Source: Pseudomonas sp. BP8 (GTDB lineage: Bacteria; Pseudomonadota; Gammaproteobacteria; Pseudomonadales; Pseudomonadaceae). From it: a DNA stretch of 64,000 nt. The notes beneath the pieces were generated by a model that saw only the letters and a list, made by a program, of their open reading frames with translations, made no database searches and was not told where the DNA came from. Below, piece by piece: positions 44,305 to 53,526 of this stretch. Within the stretch, counting starts at the first letter, position 1; each line of letters opens with the position of its first letter. A program made the position numbers and the translations under genes. The stretch covers positions 4,122,501 through 4,186,500 of the forward strand of contig NZ_JAGINK010000001.1 of assembly GCF_017875955.1 (NCBI RefSeq), in the 5' to 3' direction.

Positions 44305-44955
44305 ATGCCCGACTCCCGCCCGACCCCATTCGCCCTGACTGCCCTGCGTGGCAGCCTGATCGCCGCCCTGATCGCCCTCGCCGCCCCGGTCCATGCCGAA
44401 GAGCCGAGCAGCGACGCCCGCTGGGTCAGCGACAGCCTCAGCACCTATGTACGCAGTGGCCCGACCAACGGCCACCGCATTGTCGGCAGCATCAAGTCTG
44501 GGCAAAAAGTCACGCTGGTCACCAGCCAGGGCGACTACAGCCAAGTCCGCGGGCAGAGCGGCGACCTGGTGTGGATCCTCACCAGCGACCTGCAAGCCGT
44601 GCCTGGCCAAGCCGAGCGCCTGCCTCAGCTCGAAAGCGAAGCGGCACAGGTGTCCGAGCAATTGAAGACCATCGATGACAGCTGGAAGACCCGTGTCCAG
44701 GGCATGCAGGAGACCCTAGACTCACGCAAGGCGCTGATCGACGAACTGCAAACCCGCAATAAAGACCTGAATGAACAGCTCGACCAAGCGCAGTCGTCCT
44801 TGCGCGACACCCAGGCGCGCCTGGGTGACGAGAACAAGCAGGTGATGATGCGCTACATGGTCTACGGCGGCAGCATTGCCGGCGCGGGCCTGCTGCTTGG
44901 CCTGATCCTGCCGGCGCTGACGCGCGGGCGCAAGCGCAACGACCGCTGGTTCTGA
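44305..44955 (+). CDS. exported SH3-domain, coiled-coil, membrane-anchored protein (YgiM-like, TIGR04211 type)
   Basis: 216 residues. A signal peptide ends near VHA-E (about residue 31). A bacterial SH3 domain follows (about 38-95: STYVRSGPTNGHRIVGSIKSG, in part), then a coiled coil (about 105-185) and one C-terminal membrane helix (YGGSIAGAGLLLGLILPAL) with a basic tail. This order fits the YgiM/TIGR04211 family, periplasmic with a C-terminal anchor, function unknown but probably wall related. It converges with the 5'-nucleotidase gene 3 bp away. Confidence 0.87.
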   Translation: MPDSRPTPFALTALRGSLIAALIALAAPVHAEEPSSDARWVSDSLSTYVRSGPTNGHRIVGSIKSGQKVTLVTSQGDYSQVRGQSGDLVWILTSDLQAVPGQAERLPQLESEAAQVSEQLKTIDDSWKTRVQGMQETLDSRKALIDELQTRNKDLNEQLDQAQSSLRDTQARLGDENKQVMMRYMVYGGSIAGAGLLLGLILPALTRGRKRNDRWF

Positions 44956-44958
44956 GGC

Positions 44959-45894
44959 TCAGACCGGCTGGTTGGTGACGCCAAAAGGTACGTGCACCGA
45001 GGGCACCACGGTGCGCGCACTGGACAGATGCCCCGACTGGTCATCGAAGAAGATGTGCGGCTTGAGCACCTGCAACACCCGGCGCTTCTCGATGCCGCCG
45101 AGAAAGAACGCATCGTTGGCCATCACTCCCCAGCTCTTCAGGGTATTCAGGGCGCGCTCGTGCGAAGGCGCATTGCGCGCGGTGACGATCGACACCCGCA
45201 GGCGGTTCTCGTAGCCGGGATGGGCAAGCTTGTACTGTTCCTCAGCCGCCTGGATCCGCGCAATACGCACGAAGAACTCCTTCAGCGGCCCGGGGTTGTG
45301 CGGCTGGGTGACGTTGGTCACTTCATGGGCGTGAAAGCCGACCAGGCCGTCACGCTGCATCACTGCTTCCGATTCATCGCCGGCGAGCACGCCATCGAAG
45401 TCGAAGGCGATGCGCAGGCCATCGTCGCGCTCGTCATCATCGAATTGCGAGTCGAGCACCTGGCCGGCCGGGTAGCCGGCCTTGATCGCGGCATCGACGT
45501 GCTGCTTGTCCGCGGACAGGAACAAGGCGATGTTCAGCGCCGGGATGTACTCGTAGGGTGACCGGCCCTGCATGAAGATCGCCCGGGTCATGTTCAGCCC
45601 GTAGTGTTCGATGGTTTTCATCACCCGCAGACCGGTGTCGGGGTCGTTCTGCGACAACAGCACGACTTCGACCAGCGGGTCTTCGGGGTTGTCGCACAGG
45701 TCATTGAGCGCCAGCAGGCGCTTGATGAACGGATAGGCCATGCCGCGCGCCAATGGCACGTGCAGGTGCTGCTGCTGGTACTTGCGGTACTGCGCCTCGC
45801 CTTCGCGGCGAAACACAGCATCGGAGTCGCTCAGGTCGAATACCGCACTCGACGCCACGCCGATCACCAGGCGGTCATCTACTTCATAGGCCAT
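44959..45894 (-). CDS. 5'-nucleotidase, cytosolic NT5C1-like (PF06189 type)
   Basis: 311 residues from the ATG at 45894 (AAAGGAACACCC upstream). HAD motif I is seen as RIAFDFDGVLAGDESE, in the middle of the protein as usual for this family; IVTARNAPSHERALNTLKSWG and HIFFDDQ supply motifs II and III. It dephosphorylates nucleoside monophosphates. Together with PpnN and the SH3 gene no operon is implied: it faces the SH3 gene. Confidence 0.87.
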   Translation of the reverse strand: MAYEVDDRLVIGVASSAVFDLSDSDAVFRREGEAQYRKYQQQHLHVPLARGMAYPFIKRLLALNDLCDNPEDPLVEVVLLSQNDPDTGLRVMKTIEHYGLNMTRAIFMQGRSPYEYIPALNIALFLSADKQHVDAAIKAGYPAGQVLDSQFDDDERDDGLRIAFDFDGVLAGDESEAVMQRDGLVGFHAHEVTNVTQPHNPGPLKEFFVRIARIQAAEEQYKLAHPGYENRLRVSIVTARNAPSHERALNTLKSWGVMANDAFFLGGIEKRRVLQVLKPHIFFDDQSGHLSSARTVVPSVHVPFGVTNQPV

Positions 45895-45971
45895 GGGGTG
45901 TTCCTTTATCGAGCCGACAACGCTATTCAATAGCCCAGCTTACCCGAGACCGGCGCACTGCCGATATGCCG

Positions 45972-48404
45972 TCAGAAATCGACCGTGGCCGACAGCTGCA
46001 ACGCCCGCGGATAACCCGGCGAAATAGCCCCATACGAAGCAACCCCCGACCAGTACTCACGATCAAACACGTTCTGCACCGTGGCCCGGAACGTGGTCGG
46101 CCGACCGTCGATACGCGTGACGTAGCGCGCGCCGAGGTCAAACCGCGTCCAGGCATCGAGCGCTTGGGTATTGGCTTGGTTGATGTACTGGCTGGCGGTG
46201 TAGATCGCTCCGCCCGTGAGGGTTACGCCTTCAACCCACGGCGTGTCCCACTCTGCCCACAGGTTGGCCTGAACATTTGGCACTCCCACCGGTTCATTGC
46301 CCCGATTAGCGGCAGTCGCCGAATCGGTCAGCTCGCCATCAAGCAATGTCACTCCACCCAGCAGGCGCGTGCCGGGCGCGATCTCACCGAACATACTCAG
46401 CTCGACCCCGCGATTCCGCTGCTCGGCCTGGACTGAAAACAGATTGTCGGCGCCCACCTCACCACTGGGCTTCTCGATCTGGAACAGCGCCAAAGTGGTC
46501 ATGAACGTCGCGTGCTCGTACTTCACCCCCAGCTCGTGCTGCTTGGTCTCGTAGGGCGCAAAGGCCTCACCGCCATTGCCCGCAGTGGCCGGGGCCACAT
46601 CGCCTTTGCTCAGGCCCTCGACGTAGTTGTAGTAGAACGATACGTTGTCCCACGGTTTGACCACCAGCCCCACCACCGGTGTCGTGGCGCTGTCGTCATA
46701 GCGCGAGGTGACCACGCCGGCAGCACTGTAGTTGCGCGACTCGATCGCCTGGCGGCGCAGGCCCAGCGTCAGTTGCACACGGTCATCGAGCACTGCCAGG
46801 GTATCGGTCAGAGCGACGCCCGACAGCTCGGTCTCGGATACCCGCAGCACCTTCGGGGCCAGAAGGTACTGCTTCGACCTGTCGAGCGGATGGTAGATAT
46901 TGGAGAAGACCTCCGTGCCGTTGGTGATGCCCCGAGACAGCTCATCCTGGTAACGGGTGGCCATCAAGGTCACGGTATGGTTGACCGGGCCGCTTTCAAA
47001 CAGGCCGCGCAGACCGATATCCGCCGTCGAGCGATCGACGTTGAATTTGTAGTAGCCCGGGGTATTGCTGGTGTCCCCCGCGGCATTGAGAATGCGTGGC
47101 ACCTGGTCGGACATCCGCGCGACGTCCGCCCTGCCCCCACCGGCATGGGCAAACAGCGTCAGCGAATCGTTGAGGTCATACTCGCCACCGAGCAACGCCG
47201 ACTGCTCGCGAGTCTCCGACCAGCCCCAATCCTGTGGCAGGTTGCTGCGCCCGTTTGGTGCCGAGGGCACCTCGGTGCCCGCCGCAACGGTAAACGGTCG
47301 CGACGCGGCGTCCCACTGTTCTTTCTGGCTGATGAAATCCAGGTTCAAGCGCAGCCGCTCACCCTGGTAATCCAGAGCAATCGCGCCGATGTCCAGCGCC
47401 CGCTGCTGATTGTCGATGGCAGTGTCGCCTTGTGCGAGGCTGCCGTTGAAGCGCACGCCCCACTGCCTTTCGGCACCAAAACGGCGGCTGATATCGACAT
47501 GACCGCCCACCTGGGTGTCGGAGGCATAGCTCGCCGTGAGGCGTGTCAGGTCTTCGGCCAGAGCGCGCTTGGGCACGATATTGATCACCCCGCCGACGCC
47601 ACTGTTCGGCGAGATGCCGTACATCAGCGCGCCAGGCCCCTTGAGCACTTCGACACGTTCAGCGTACTCGGTGAACACCCGGTAGTTGGGCGCCACGCCA
47701 TACACGCCGTCGAACGCCAGCTCGCCCAGGTTACCCTCGCCGACCGGAAAGCCGCGGATGAAAAACGAGTCGACGATGCCGCCGGCCTGCCCTGTGGAGC
47801 GCACCGAAGGGTCGCGCTCGAGGGCATCGGCGACGGTCACCGTCTGCAGGTCGGCCAAGGTCTTGGCGGTGTAGCTGGTGACACTGAAGGGTGTGTCCAG
47901 CACATCCTTGTTGCCCAGCATGCCCACGCGCCCACCGCGCGCCACCTGGCCGCCGGCATAGGCATCGGGCAAGCCCCCCGTGCGCAGGCTGCTCGCATCG
48001 ATGTTGGTCGCGGCCAGGGTCAGGCCATCAGCGCTGACCTCAGGTTGGCGCACCAGCATGAACGTCCCATCGCCCAGCGCCGCAAGCTCGAGGCCGCTGC
48101 CAGCCAACAGTTGCGCAATGCCTTCACGCGGCGAAAAATTGCCCGCCAGGCCCGGGCTCTGCAGTCCTTCAGTCAAGGCCGGTTCGAACGACAAGGCGAT
48201 GCCCGATTGCATGGCAAAACTGGACAGCGCACGGCCCAAGGCACCCGCGGGGATCTCATAGCGTTTTACTTCGACGGCATCCAGTTGGGCAGGCGCGGCC
48301 GCCCAGCAACTGGCACCGGCCGCAGCCAAGGCGATGCCCAACACAGCGCTACGCACGGCAAGGGCTAAGGCGCGTTCAGCACGAGGACGACTTGCAACAG
48401 GCAT
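45972..48404 (-). CDS. TonB-dependent siderophore receptor with N-terminal signalling domain (FecA/FpvA type)
   Basis: 810 residues. Signal peptide (cleavage near CWA-A, about residue 35), then a secretin/TonB short N-terminal signalling domain (about 45-125), plug domain (about 160-275: DTPFSVTSYTAKTLADLQ, SFFIRGF, VEVLKGPGALMYG) and a 22-strand barrel ending in the canonical aromatic residue (LSATVDF). The signalling domain contacts the FecR-like protein encoded upstream. Ligand is a ferric siderophore, probably a hydroxamate type as in related FoxA/FiuA receptors, but this is not proven. Confidence 0.92.
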   Translation of the reverse strand: MPVASRPRAERALALAVRSAVLGIALAAAGASCWAAAPAQLDAVEVKRYEIPAGALGRALSSFAMQSGIALSFEPALTEGLQSPGLAGNFSPREGIAQLLAGSGLELAALGDGTFMLVRQPEVSADGLTLAATNIDASSLRTGGLPDAYAGGQVARGGRVGMLGNKDVLDTPFSVTSYTAKTLADLQTVTVADALERDPSVRSTGQAGGIVDSFFIRGFPVGEGNLGELAFDGVYGVAPNYRVFTEYAERVEVLKGPGALMYGISPNSGVGGVINIVPKRALAEDLTRLTASYASDTQVGGHVDISRRFGAERQWGVRFNGSLAQGDTAIDNQQRALDIGAIALDYQGERLRLNLDFISQKEQWDAASRPFTVAAGTEVPSAPNGRSNLPQDWGWSETREQSALLGGEYDLNDSLTLFAHAGGGRADVARMSDQVPRILNAAGDTSNTPGYYKFNVDRSTADIGLRGLFESGPVNHTVTLMATRYQDELSRGITNGTEVFSNIYHPLDRSKQYLLAPKVLRVSETELSGVALTDTLAVLDDRVQLTLGLRRQAIESRNYSAAGVVTSRYDDSATTPVVGLVVKPWDNVSFYYNYVEGLSKGDVAPATAGNGGEAFAPYETKQHELGVKYEHATFMTTLALFQIEKPSGEVGADNLFSVQAEQRNRGVELSMFGEIAPGTRLLGGVTLLDGELTDSATAANRGNEPVGVPNVQANLWAEWDTPWVEGVTLTGGAIYTASQYINQANTQALDAWTRFDLGARYVTRIDGRPTTFRATVQNVFDREYWSGVASYGAISPGYPRALQLSATVDF

Positions 48405-48505
48405 GGCGGATGGATCCTTCTGGGTAAAAAGTGGTTGTCACTCTTGTTGCCAGTCGAAAAGGAAAAAAGTATCAGCCACGCTGGAATTTTTTTCAGGACC
48501 CAGGC

Positions 48506-49480
48506 TCAGCGGGCTGAGAGCAGAGTCCAGTAGCCATTCATGTGCTCGCTCACCGCGACTGGATAGGTTGCCACCAGCATGTTCACGGTGCGCCGCCAGT
48601 CGCTGACCGGGAAAGCCCCCGAGACCGGCAGATCGGCAATCAGCGGGTCGCAACGGATGAACCCTCGACGATAGCGCGCCAGTTCGCTGACCAGCTCCTG
48701 CAGACGCATCTTGTCCGCCAGGAGCATGCCCTGGATCCACGCCCCCACGCTCTTGTCGGCAGGTTGCACGGGGCGTAGGGCGGAGCCATCGAAGTCGGTG
48801 CGTTCACCGGCCATGACCACCCGTGATCCGGCGTGCTGCGTATTGCTCGGCTGCACCCGGACCGCGCCCTCGATCACCGCCAGGTAGGTACGGCCGGCGG
48901 CTTCGCGAACCACAAAGCGGGTGCCCAGCGCCTGCATCCGCCCTTCAGCGGTAGCAACCCATAGCGGCCGCGCCGGCACCAGGGTATCCACGGCGGTCTG
49001 CACCAGAATCTCGCCACGCCGCAGGTGGATGAGCCGCTGGTGGGTGTCGAAGCGCACGTCGACTGCAGAATCGGTGTTGAGAAAGACTTGGCTGCCGTCG
49101 GCCAGGACCAGCTCGCGGCACTCGCCAATCGCTGAGCGATAATCGGCTGCCCATGCTTGCCGTTCTGCCAGGTTCCAAGCCATCCAGCCGGCAGGGCCAA
49201 CGGCAAGCAACAACGCCAGGCGACTGATCAGCACGCGCCTGCCCTGATCGGCCGGACGCTCCAGCGCCGACAGTGAAACAGCCGGCGGCAAACCGGCCAG
49301 CTTGCCCATCAGCAGCTCGGCGCGCTGCCAGGCACGCTCGCGTTCGACGCTGCTGTTGCGCCAGATCATCCAGGCCGCCTGTTGTGCCTCGCAAGCCTCA
49401 CCGGCATTCATGCTCATCAACCACTCGGCAGCCTCCTCGAGGGCTTGCGGGTCGATCGGGTCAGGCTGATTGGCGGCCAT
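48506..49480 (-). CDS. fecR: FecR-family anti-sigma factor / sigma regulator
   Basis: 324 residues. N-terminal cytoplasmic anti-sigma part (about 1-80, with the tryptophan-rich AAEWLMSMNAGEACEAQQAAWMIWRN, in part), one membrane helix (about 88-105), then the periplasmic FecR domain (GECRELVLADGSQVFLNTDSAVDV, in part) and a C-terminal STN-like segment. The ATG at 49480 abuts the fecI stop. It relays receptor occupancy to the ECF sigma factor. Confidence 0.9.
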   Translation of the reverse strand: MAANQPDPIDPQALEEAAEWLMSMNAGEACEAQQAAWMIWRNSSVERERAWQRAELLMGKLAGLPPAVSLSALERPADQGRRVLISRLALLLAVGPAGWMAWNLAERQAWAADYRSAIGECRELVLADGSQVFLNTDSAVDVRFDTHQRLIHLRRGEILVQTAVDTLVPARPLWVATAEGRMQALGTRFVVREAAGRTYLAVIEGAVRVQPSNTQHAGSRVVMAGERTDFDGSALRPVQPADKSVGAWIQGMLLADKMRLQELVSELARYRRGFIRCDPLIADLPVSGAFPVSDWRRTVNMLVATYPVAVSEHMNGYWTLLSAR

Positions 49481-49993
49481 TTACTCGACCACACTCAAGC
49501 ACTGCAGGAACGCCTGCTTCATGTAGCGCTTGACGGTGATCAGCGACACGTCGAGCTGCTCGGCGATGGCTTCGTACTTCATGCCGGCCAGTTGCGACAG
49601 CAGAAACGCGCGCCTGACCATGGGCGGCAAGGTATCGAGCATGGCGTCGATTTCATGCAGGGTTTCCAGGATCAGGTAGCGCGACTCAGGCGAAGGCGCC
49701 TCGGCGGGCGCAACTTGCTCCAGGGCCGCCAGATAAGCACGCTCCAACGCCTTGCGCTGGCACCAGTTGGCGAGAATGCCGCCTGCCACGCAATTGAGGT
49801 AAGCACGCGGTTCGTTGAACACCGAGACCTTGGAGGCGAGGATACGGGTGAAGGTATCCTGGACCAGGTCGGCCGCGTCGAGGGCATTGCCCAGCTTGCG
49901 GTACAGGCGCGCGTACAACCAGCCTTGATGGCCGCTGTAGAGGGCTGCGACGTTGCGTAGGCGGCTATCGGAGGGAGGCAGGGCTTCGCTCAT
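49481..49993 (-). CDS. fecI: FecI-family ECF sigma factor
   Basis: 170 residues from the ATG at 49993; upstream TTG would add 12 residues. Region 2 (YSGHQGWLYARLYRKLGNALDAADLVQDTF, in part) and region 4 (LSQLAGMKYEAIAEQLDVSLITVKRYM, in part) are clear. It should transcribe the receptor gene. A Fur-like box overlaps its promoter, so iron limitation would switch on the system. Confidence 0.9.
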   Translation of the reverse strand: MSEALPPSDSRLRNVAALYSGHQGWLYARLYRKLGNALDAADLVQDTFTRILASKVSVFNEPRAYLNCVAGGILANWCQRKALERAYLAALEQVAPAEAPSPESRYLILETLHEIDAMLDTLPPMVRRAFLLSQLAGMKYEAIAEQLDVSLITVKRYMKQAFLQCLSVVE

Positions 49994-50013
49994 GGGGCGA
50001 TATTTTTTGTAAT

Positions 50014-50028
50014 TGAGAACTATTTCCA
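50014..50028. promoter_or_regulatory. putative Fur box upstream of fecI
   Basis: TGAGAACTATTTCCA matches the 7-1-7 Fur consensus TGATAATnATTATCA at 10 of 14 positions and sits 21 bp before the fecI ATG. Confidence 0.6.
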
Positions 50029-50080
50029 ATGTTAAGTTAAAGCCGGTATCGATGGCAAACTCATTTCTGCGGGTTGCCAG

Positions 50081-50225
50081 TGCCGGCCTCTTCGCGGGAC
50101 AAGCCCGCTCCTACAGGGGTAGCGAAACCCTGTAGGAGCGGGCTTGTCCCGCGAAGAGGCCGGCACTGACACCCCACAACGCCCCCGCAGCGTTTCGCTA
50201 CCCCTGTAGGAGCGGGCTTGTCCCG
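50081..50225. repeat. three REPs (family 1), the third split by an IS
   Basis: A minus copy at 50081-50117 and plus copies at 50129-50166 and 50203-50225. The last stops at CCCG where the IS481 element starts; its missing end CGAAGAGGCCG resumes after the IS at 51509-51519. Confidence 0.9.
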
Positions 50226-51504
50226 GTACAAACCGGAGACATCGTTTACATTTCAAACCGGGGACATGGTTTACAGGCTAATACGCATGATCAGGAGGTA
50301 TTTGATCATGCCCTGGAACCAAGAGTCCCCCATGGATCAACGAGTCAGATTGATTGGCGAATGGCTTTCCGGTGATTACACCAAGAGTCAGCTTGCTCGC
50401 CGGTACAACGTCAGCCGCCCCACGATCGACAAATGGATATCGCGATATTCTGCGGGCGGCGTTGAAGCGCTGTCCGATGCCTCACGGCGTCCCGACAACA
50501 GTCCTAACAAGACAAGTGATGAGCTGTTGGCCCGCATTGTTGCGATGAAAGAAGCGCACGACAAATGGGGCCCCAAGAAGCTCATTGAGCTGTTGCGCCT
50601 TGAAGATCCATCCGTTGACTGGCCGTCCCCGAGCACCGCAGGGCAGTGGCTAGACCGACTGGGCATGGTTCACAAACGTGGGCCAAAGCGGCGATACGGG
50701 AAAAGCCCCACAAAGATGAGAGAGGCCAACGAGCCGAACAAGACCTGGTGCATCGACTACAAGGGCCAGTTCAAAATGCTCAACGGCCAGTGGTGCTACC
50801 CGCTAACAGTCACGGACCACGCCTCGCGCCTCCTCTTGGCCTGCAAAGCCCACAAGAACATCATGACGCAGCCGGTCATACAGACGCTTGAGTGGCTTTT
50901 TCAGGAGCATGGAATGCCAGAGGTAATCCGCTCTGACAACGGCAGCCCATTTGCTTCAGTCGGGCTGGCAAGGATGTCCACTATCGCTGTTTGGTTGATC
51001 CGCCTCGGGATTTTTCCCGAACGGACCGCTCCCGCGCGCCCAGATCAGAATGGTCGTCACGAGCGGATGCATCGCAGCATGAAGCTTGAACTGCCTCTGG
51101 GTCACAATCTGATCCATCAACAATTGTTGCTTGAGCATTTCCGCCACGAATTCAACTATGTCCGTCCCCACGAAGCACTGGGGATGAAGCGTCCATTTGA
51201 GCTGTATGTACCATCCAATCGGCCTTACCCCGGATGTCTGCCTGTCGTGGAGTATCCCGCCGAAATGGCTGTCCGCAGTGTCAGGCAAAATGGCTCGATC
51301 AAGTGGAAAGGCAAGCTGCTGTTCATCAGCGAGGCCTTGTCTGGCGAGAGGATTGGCCTGAAAGAGGTGGAGGATGATATTTGGGATGTGTTTCTGTGTG
51401 ACCATCTCCTGGGGAGGCTGGAACGGGGTGAAAACCGCGTTCAAGCCTCAAATGTGTAAACCATGTCCCCGGTTTAAGATGTAAAGGATGTCTCCGGTCG
51501 TACA
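50226..51504. mobile_element. IS481-family insertion sequence
   Basis: A 1279-bp element whose ends are about 48-bp inverted repeats, each made of two tandem related units (ACCGGAGACATCGTTTACA and ACCGGGGACATGGTTTACA on the left). Direct repeats CCCG lie at 50222-50225 and 51505-51508. One intact transposase gene. Base composition is visibly lower in GC than the flanks. The exact outer base of each end is uncertain because one end reads GTACAA and the other TGTACG. Confidence 0.88.
50308..51459 (+). CDS. IS481-family transposase
   Basis: 383 residues from the ATG at 50308, 10 bp after AGGAGG. An N-terminal HTH (GDYTKSQLARRYNVSRPTIDKWISRY, in part) and an rve integrase core with the DDE residues in KTWCIDYKGQF, VIRSDNGSPF and DQNGRHERMHRSMK. 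The length and IS481-type features are intact, so it may be active. The stop codon lies inside the right terminal repeat. Confidence 0.92.
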   Translation: MPWNQESPMDQRVRLIGEWLSGDYTKSQLARRYNVSRPTIDKWISRYSAGGVEALSDASRRPDNSPNKTSDELLARIVAMKEAHDKWGPKKLIELLRLEDPSVDWPSPSTAGQWLDRLGMVHKRGPKRRYGKSPTKMREANEPNKTWCIDYKGQFKMLNGQWCYPLTVTDHASRLLLACKAHKNIMTQPVIQTLEWLFQEHGMPEVIRSDNGSPFASVGLARMSTIAVWLIRLGIFPERTAPARPDQNGRHERMHRSMKLELPLGHNLIHQQLLLEHFRHEFNYVRPHEALGMKRPFELYVPSNRPYPGCLPVVEYPAEMAVRSVRQNGSIKWKGKLLFISEALSGERIGLKEVEDDIWDVFLCDHLLGRLERGENRVQASNV

Positions 51505-51539
51505 CCCGCGAAGAGGCCGCCCCTGACACCGCACAATAC

Positions 51540-52421
51540 TCACTGGCGCAACCGCTCCAATGCCTCAAGCACATAACCGACCCCCCGCTCCACCTCGCCC
51601 TGCCGACAGGCAATGCCCAACTGCCGCCACAACCCCGGCCGCAGTGGCCGTCGCGCCACACGCGGGTCCAGCTCGACCGCCTCGCCTTCCTGTGGCAGCA
51701 AGGTAGCCCCGTACCCCGCCGCCACCAGGCTCTTGATCGCATCGTTGAAGTTCAGCTCGATCCTCGCCTGCGGGTACAACCCCACCGCCGCAAACCACTC
51801 CGAAGTGACCCGCGACAACTGGGTGCCGCTGTCATTGAGGATCAACGCGCGTTGCGCCAGCCATGCCGGGGTGACCTTGGCCGGCGGACGCCAGTCGCTG
51901 GGCACGTAGGCCATGATCGGGTCGCGCCGCCACGGCGTGATCCGCACGCCTTTGCCTGCGACCTGGGGCAAGGCCACCAGGCCGATGTCCAGGCTGCCCT
52001 CGCGCAGCCGGGCCAGGGAAGCCTGTGATGTCAGCACCTGAACCTGCACGTCGATCCCCGGATGCTCAACCCGCAATACCTCCAGCGCACGCGGCAGCAA
52101 ATGGGCGATGGCCCCCGTCGAAGCGCCCAGACGCACGCGCCCGGTCAAGCCTTCGACCTGACGCCGCACTTCCTCCAGGGCCATATCGGCATCGGCCAGC
52201 AGCCGCCTGGCACGGACCAGCAACGTCTCACCCAGCGTCGTCGGGCGTACCTGGCCACGCGTGCGGGTGAGCAGCGCGGCGCCGACCCGTGCCTCCAGCT
52301 CGGCGATGTGCAGGCTGATGGTCGGCGGTGCTAGGTTGAGCTGGCGGGCAGCTTCGGCAAAGGAGCCGAGGTCGGCGATGACGACCAGGGTACGCAAACG
52401 GTCGAGGCTGATTTCACGCAT
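51540..52421 (-). CDS. LysR-family transcriptional regulator
   Basis: 293 residues. N-terminal wHTH (LDRLRTLVVIADLGSFAEAARQLNLAPPTISLHIAELE, in part) and a LysR effector domain. It is divergent from an argC-type gene across 105 bp, which suggests control of that gene, an unusual setting for arginine biosynthesis. The IS481 element lies just behind its stop. Confidence 0.87.
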   Translation of the reverse strand: MREISLDRLRTLVVIADLGSFAEAARQLNLAPPTISLHIAELEARVGAALLTRTRGQVRPTTLGETLLVRARRLLADADMALEEVRRQVEGLTGRVRLGASTGAIAHLLPRALEVLRVEHPGIDVQVQVLTSQASLARLREGSLDIGLVALPQVAGKGVRITPWRRDPIMAYVPSDWRPPAKVTPAWLAQRALILNDSGTQLSRVTSEWFAAVGLYPQARIELNFNDAIKSLVAAGYGATLLPQEGEAVELDPRVARRPLRPGLWRQLGIACRQGEVERGVGYVLEALERLRQ

Positions 52422-52526
52422 GGCCGAGATTCAGTTTTTATGAAGATCAGCATCATGATATTCAAATTTTCTTTCGTCCAGCAGCAAGCGAGCATAGGCC
52501 ATCACTTCTTCACACGGACATCGACC

Positions 52527-53453
52527 ATGGCTACACCTCTTGTCTTCATCGACGGCGACCAAGGCACCACCGGCTTGCAGATCCATGCACGCCTGCACGG
52601 CCGCGACGACCTGCGCCTGCTGACCCTGGCCGAGGCCGAACGCAAAGACCCGCAGCGCCGGGCTGAAGCGATCAACAGCGCCGACATCGCCCTGCTGTGC
52701 CTGCCCGACGCCGCCGCGATCGATGCAGTGGCGGCCATTCACAACCCCGCCGTGCGGGTGATCGACGCCAGCTCTGCGCACCGCACCAGCCCCGACTGGG
52801 TCTACGGCTTGCCCGAACTGGATGCCCATCAAGCCGAGCGCATCGCCCAGGCCACACGGGTGACCAACCCGGGTTGCTACCCGACCGGCGCCATCGCCCT
52901 GCTGCGCCCGCTGATCAGCGCCGGGCTGGTTCCCGCGGACTACCCCCTCAGCGTACACGCCATATCGGGCTACTCTGGGGGCGGCCGCGCGGCGGTCGAA
53001 CGGCATGAGCAGCCTCGCCAAGGCAGCTTGCCGACCCTGCAACTGTATGGATTGGACCTGGCCCACAAGCATGTCCCGGAGATCCAGCAGCATGCCGGTC
53101 TCAGCGCGCGGCCGGTGTTCCTCCCAGGCTATGGCGACTATCGCCAGGGCATCGTCCTGAGCATCCCGTTGCAACTGCGCCTGCTGCCTGCCGGGGTGAA
53201 CGCCGAGCACCTTCAGGCGTGCCTGGAGCAGCACTACCAGGGCGCCCGTCATGTGCAGGTAATGCCCCTGCACCAGCATGGGCCGGCAGCGGCGCTGGAC
53301 CCGGAGGCGCTGAACGACAGCAACGACCTGCGCCTGGCGTTGTTTGCCAATGCCGAACACGGCCAGGTGGTACTCACGGCGGTGTTCGACAATCTCGGCA
53401 AGGGCGCCTCGGGTGCAGCCGTGCAAAACCTCGACCTGATGCTTGCCGGGTAA
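52527..53453 (+). CDS. argC: N-acetyl-gamma-glutamyl-phosphate reductase, type 2
   Basis: 308 residues from the ATG at 52527 (MATPLVFIDGDQGTTGLQI). The shorter length and TNPGCYPTGAIALLRPL with catalytic Cys117 place it in the type 2 ArgC group; SGYSGGGRAAVE is another family segment. It reduces N-acetylglutamyl phosphate to the semialdehyde. Most pseudomonads also have a type 1 argC elsewhere, so this may be an accessory copy. Upstream in-frame sequence (from 52440) is unlikely to be translated. Confidence 0.87.
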   Translation: MATPLVFIDGDQGTTGLQIHARLHGRDDLRLLTLAEAERKDPQRRAEAINSADIALLCLPDAAAIDAVAAIHNPAVRVIDASSAHRTSPDWVYGLPELDAHQAERIAQATRVTNPGCYPTGAIALLRPLISAGLVPADYPLSVHAISGYSGGGRAAVERHEQPRQGSLPTLQLYGLDLAHKHVPEIQQHAGLSARPVFLPGYGDYRQGIVLSIPLQLRLLPAGVNAEHLQACLEQHYQGARHVQVMPLHQHGPAAALDPEALNDSNDLRLALFANAEHGQVVLTAVFDNLGKGASGAAVQNLDLMLAG

Positions 53454-53526
53454 AACCGGGTAGACTGGTCAGCCCCGCGCCACGACCGGCGCGGGGTGTT
53501 TCTGCCCAGCCGGAGCTTAGCCTGCG

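Noticed and set aside
46512..48368. 618-codon plus-strand frame opposite the siderophore receptor
   Set aside because: Antisense of a canonical TonB receptor; composition and lack of domains mark it as a shadow.
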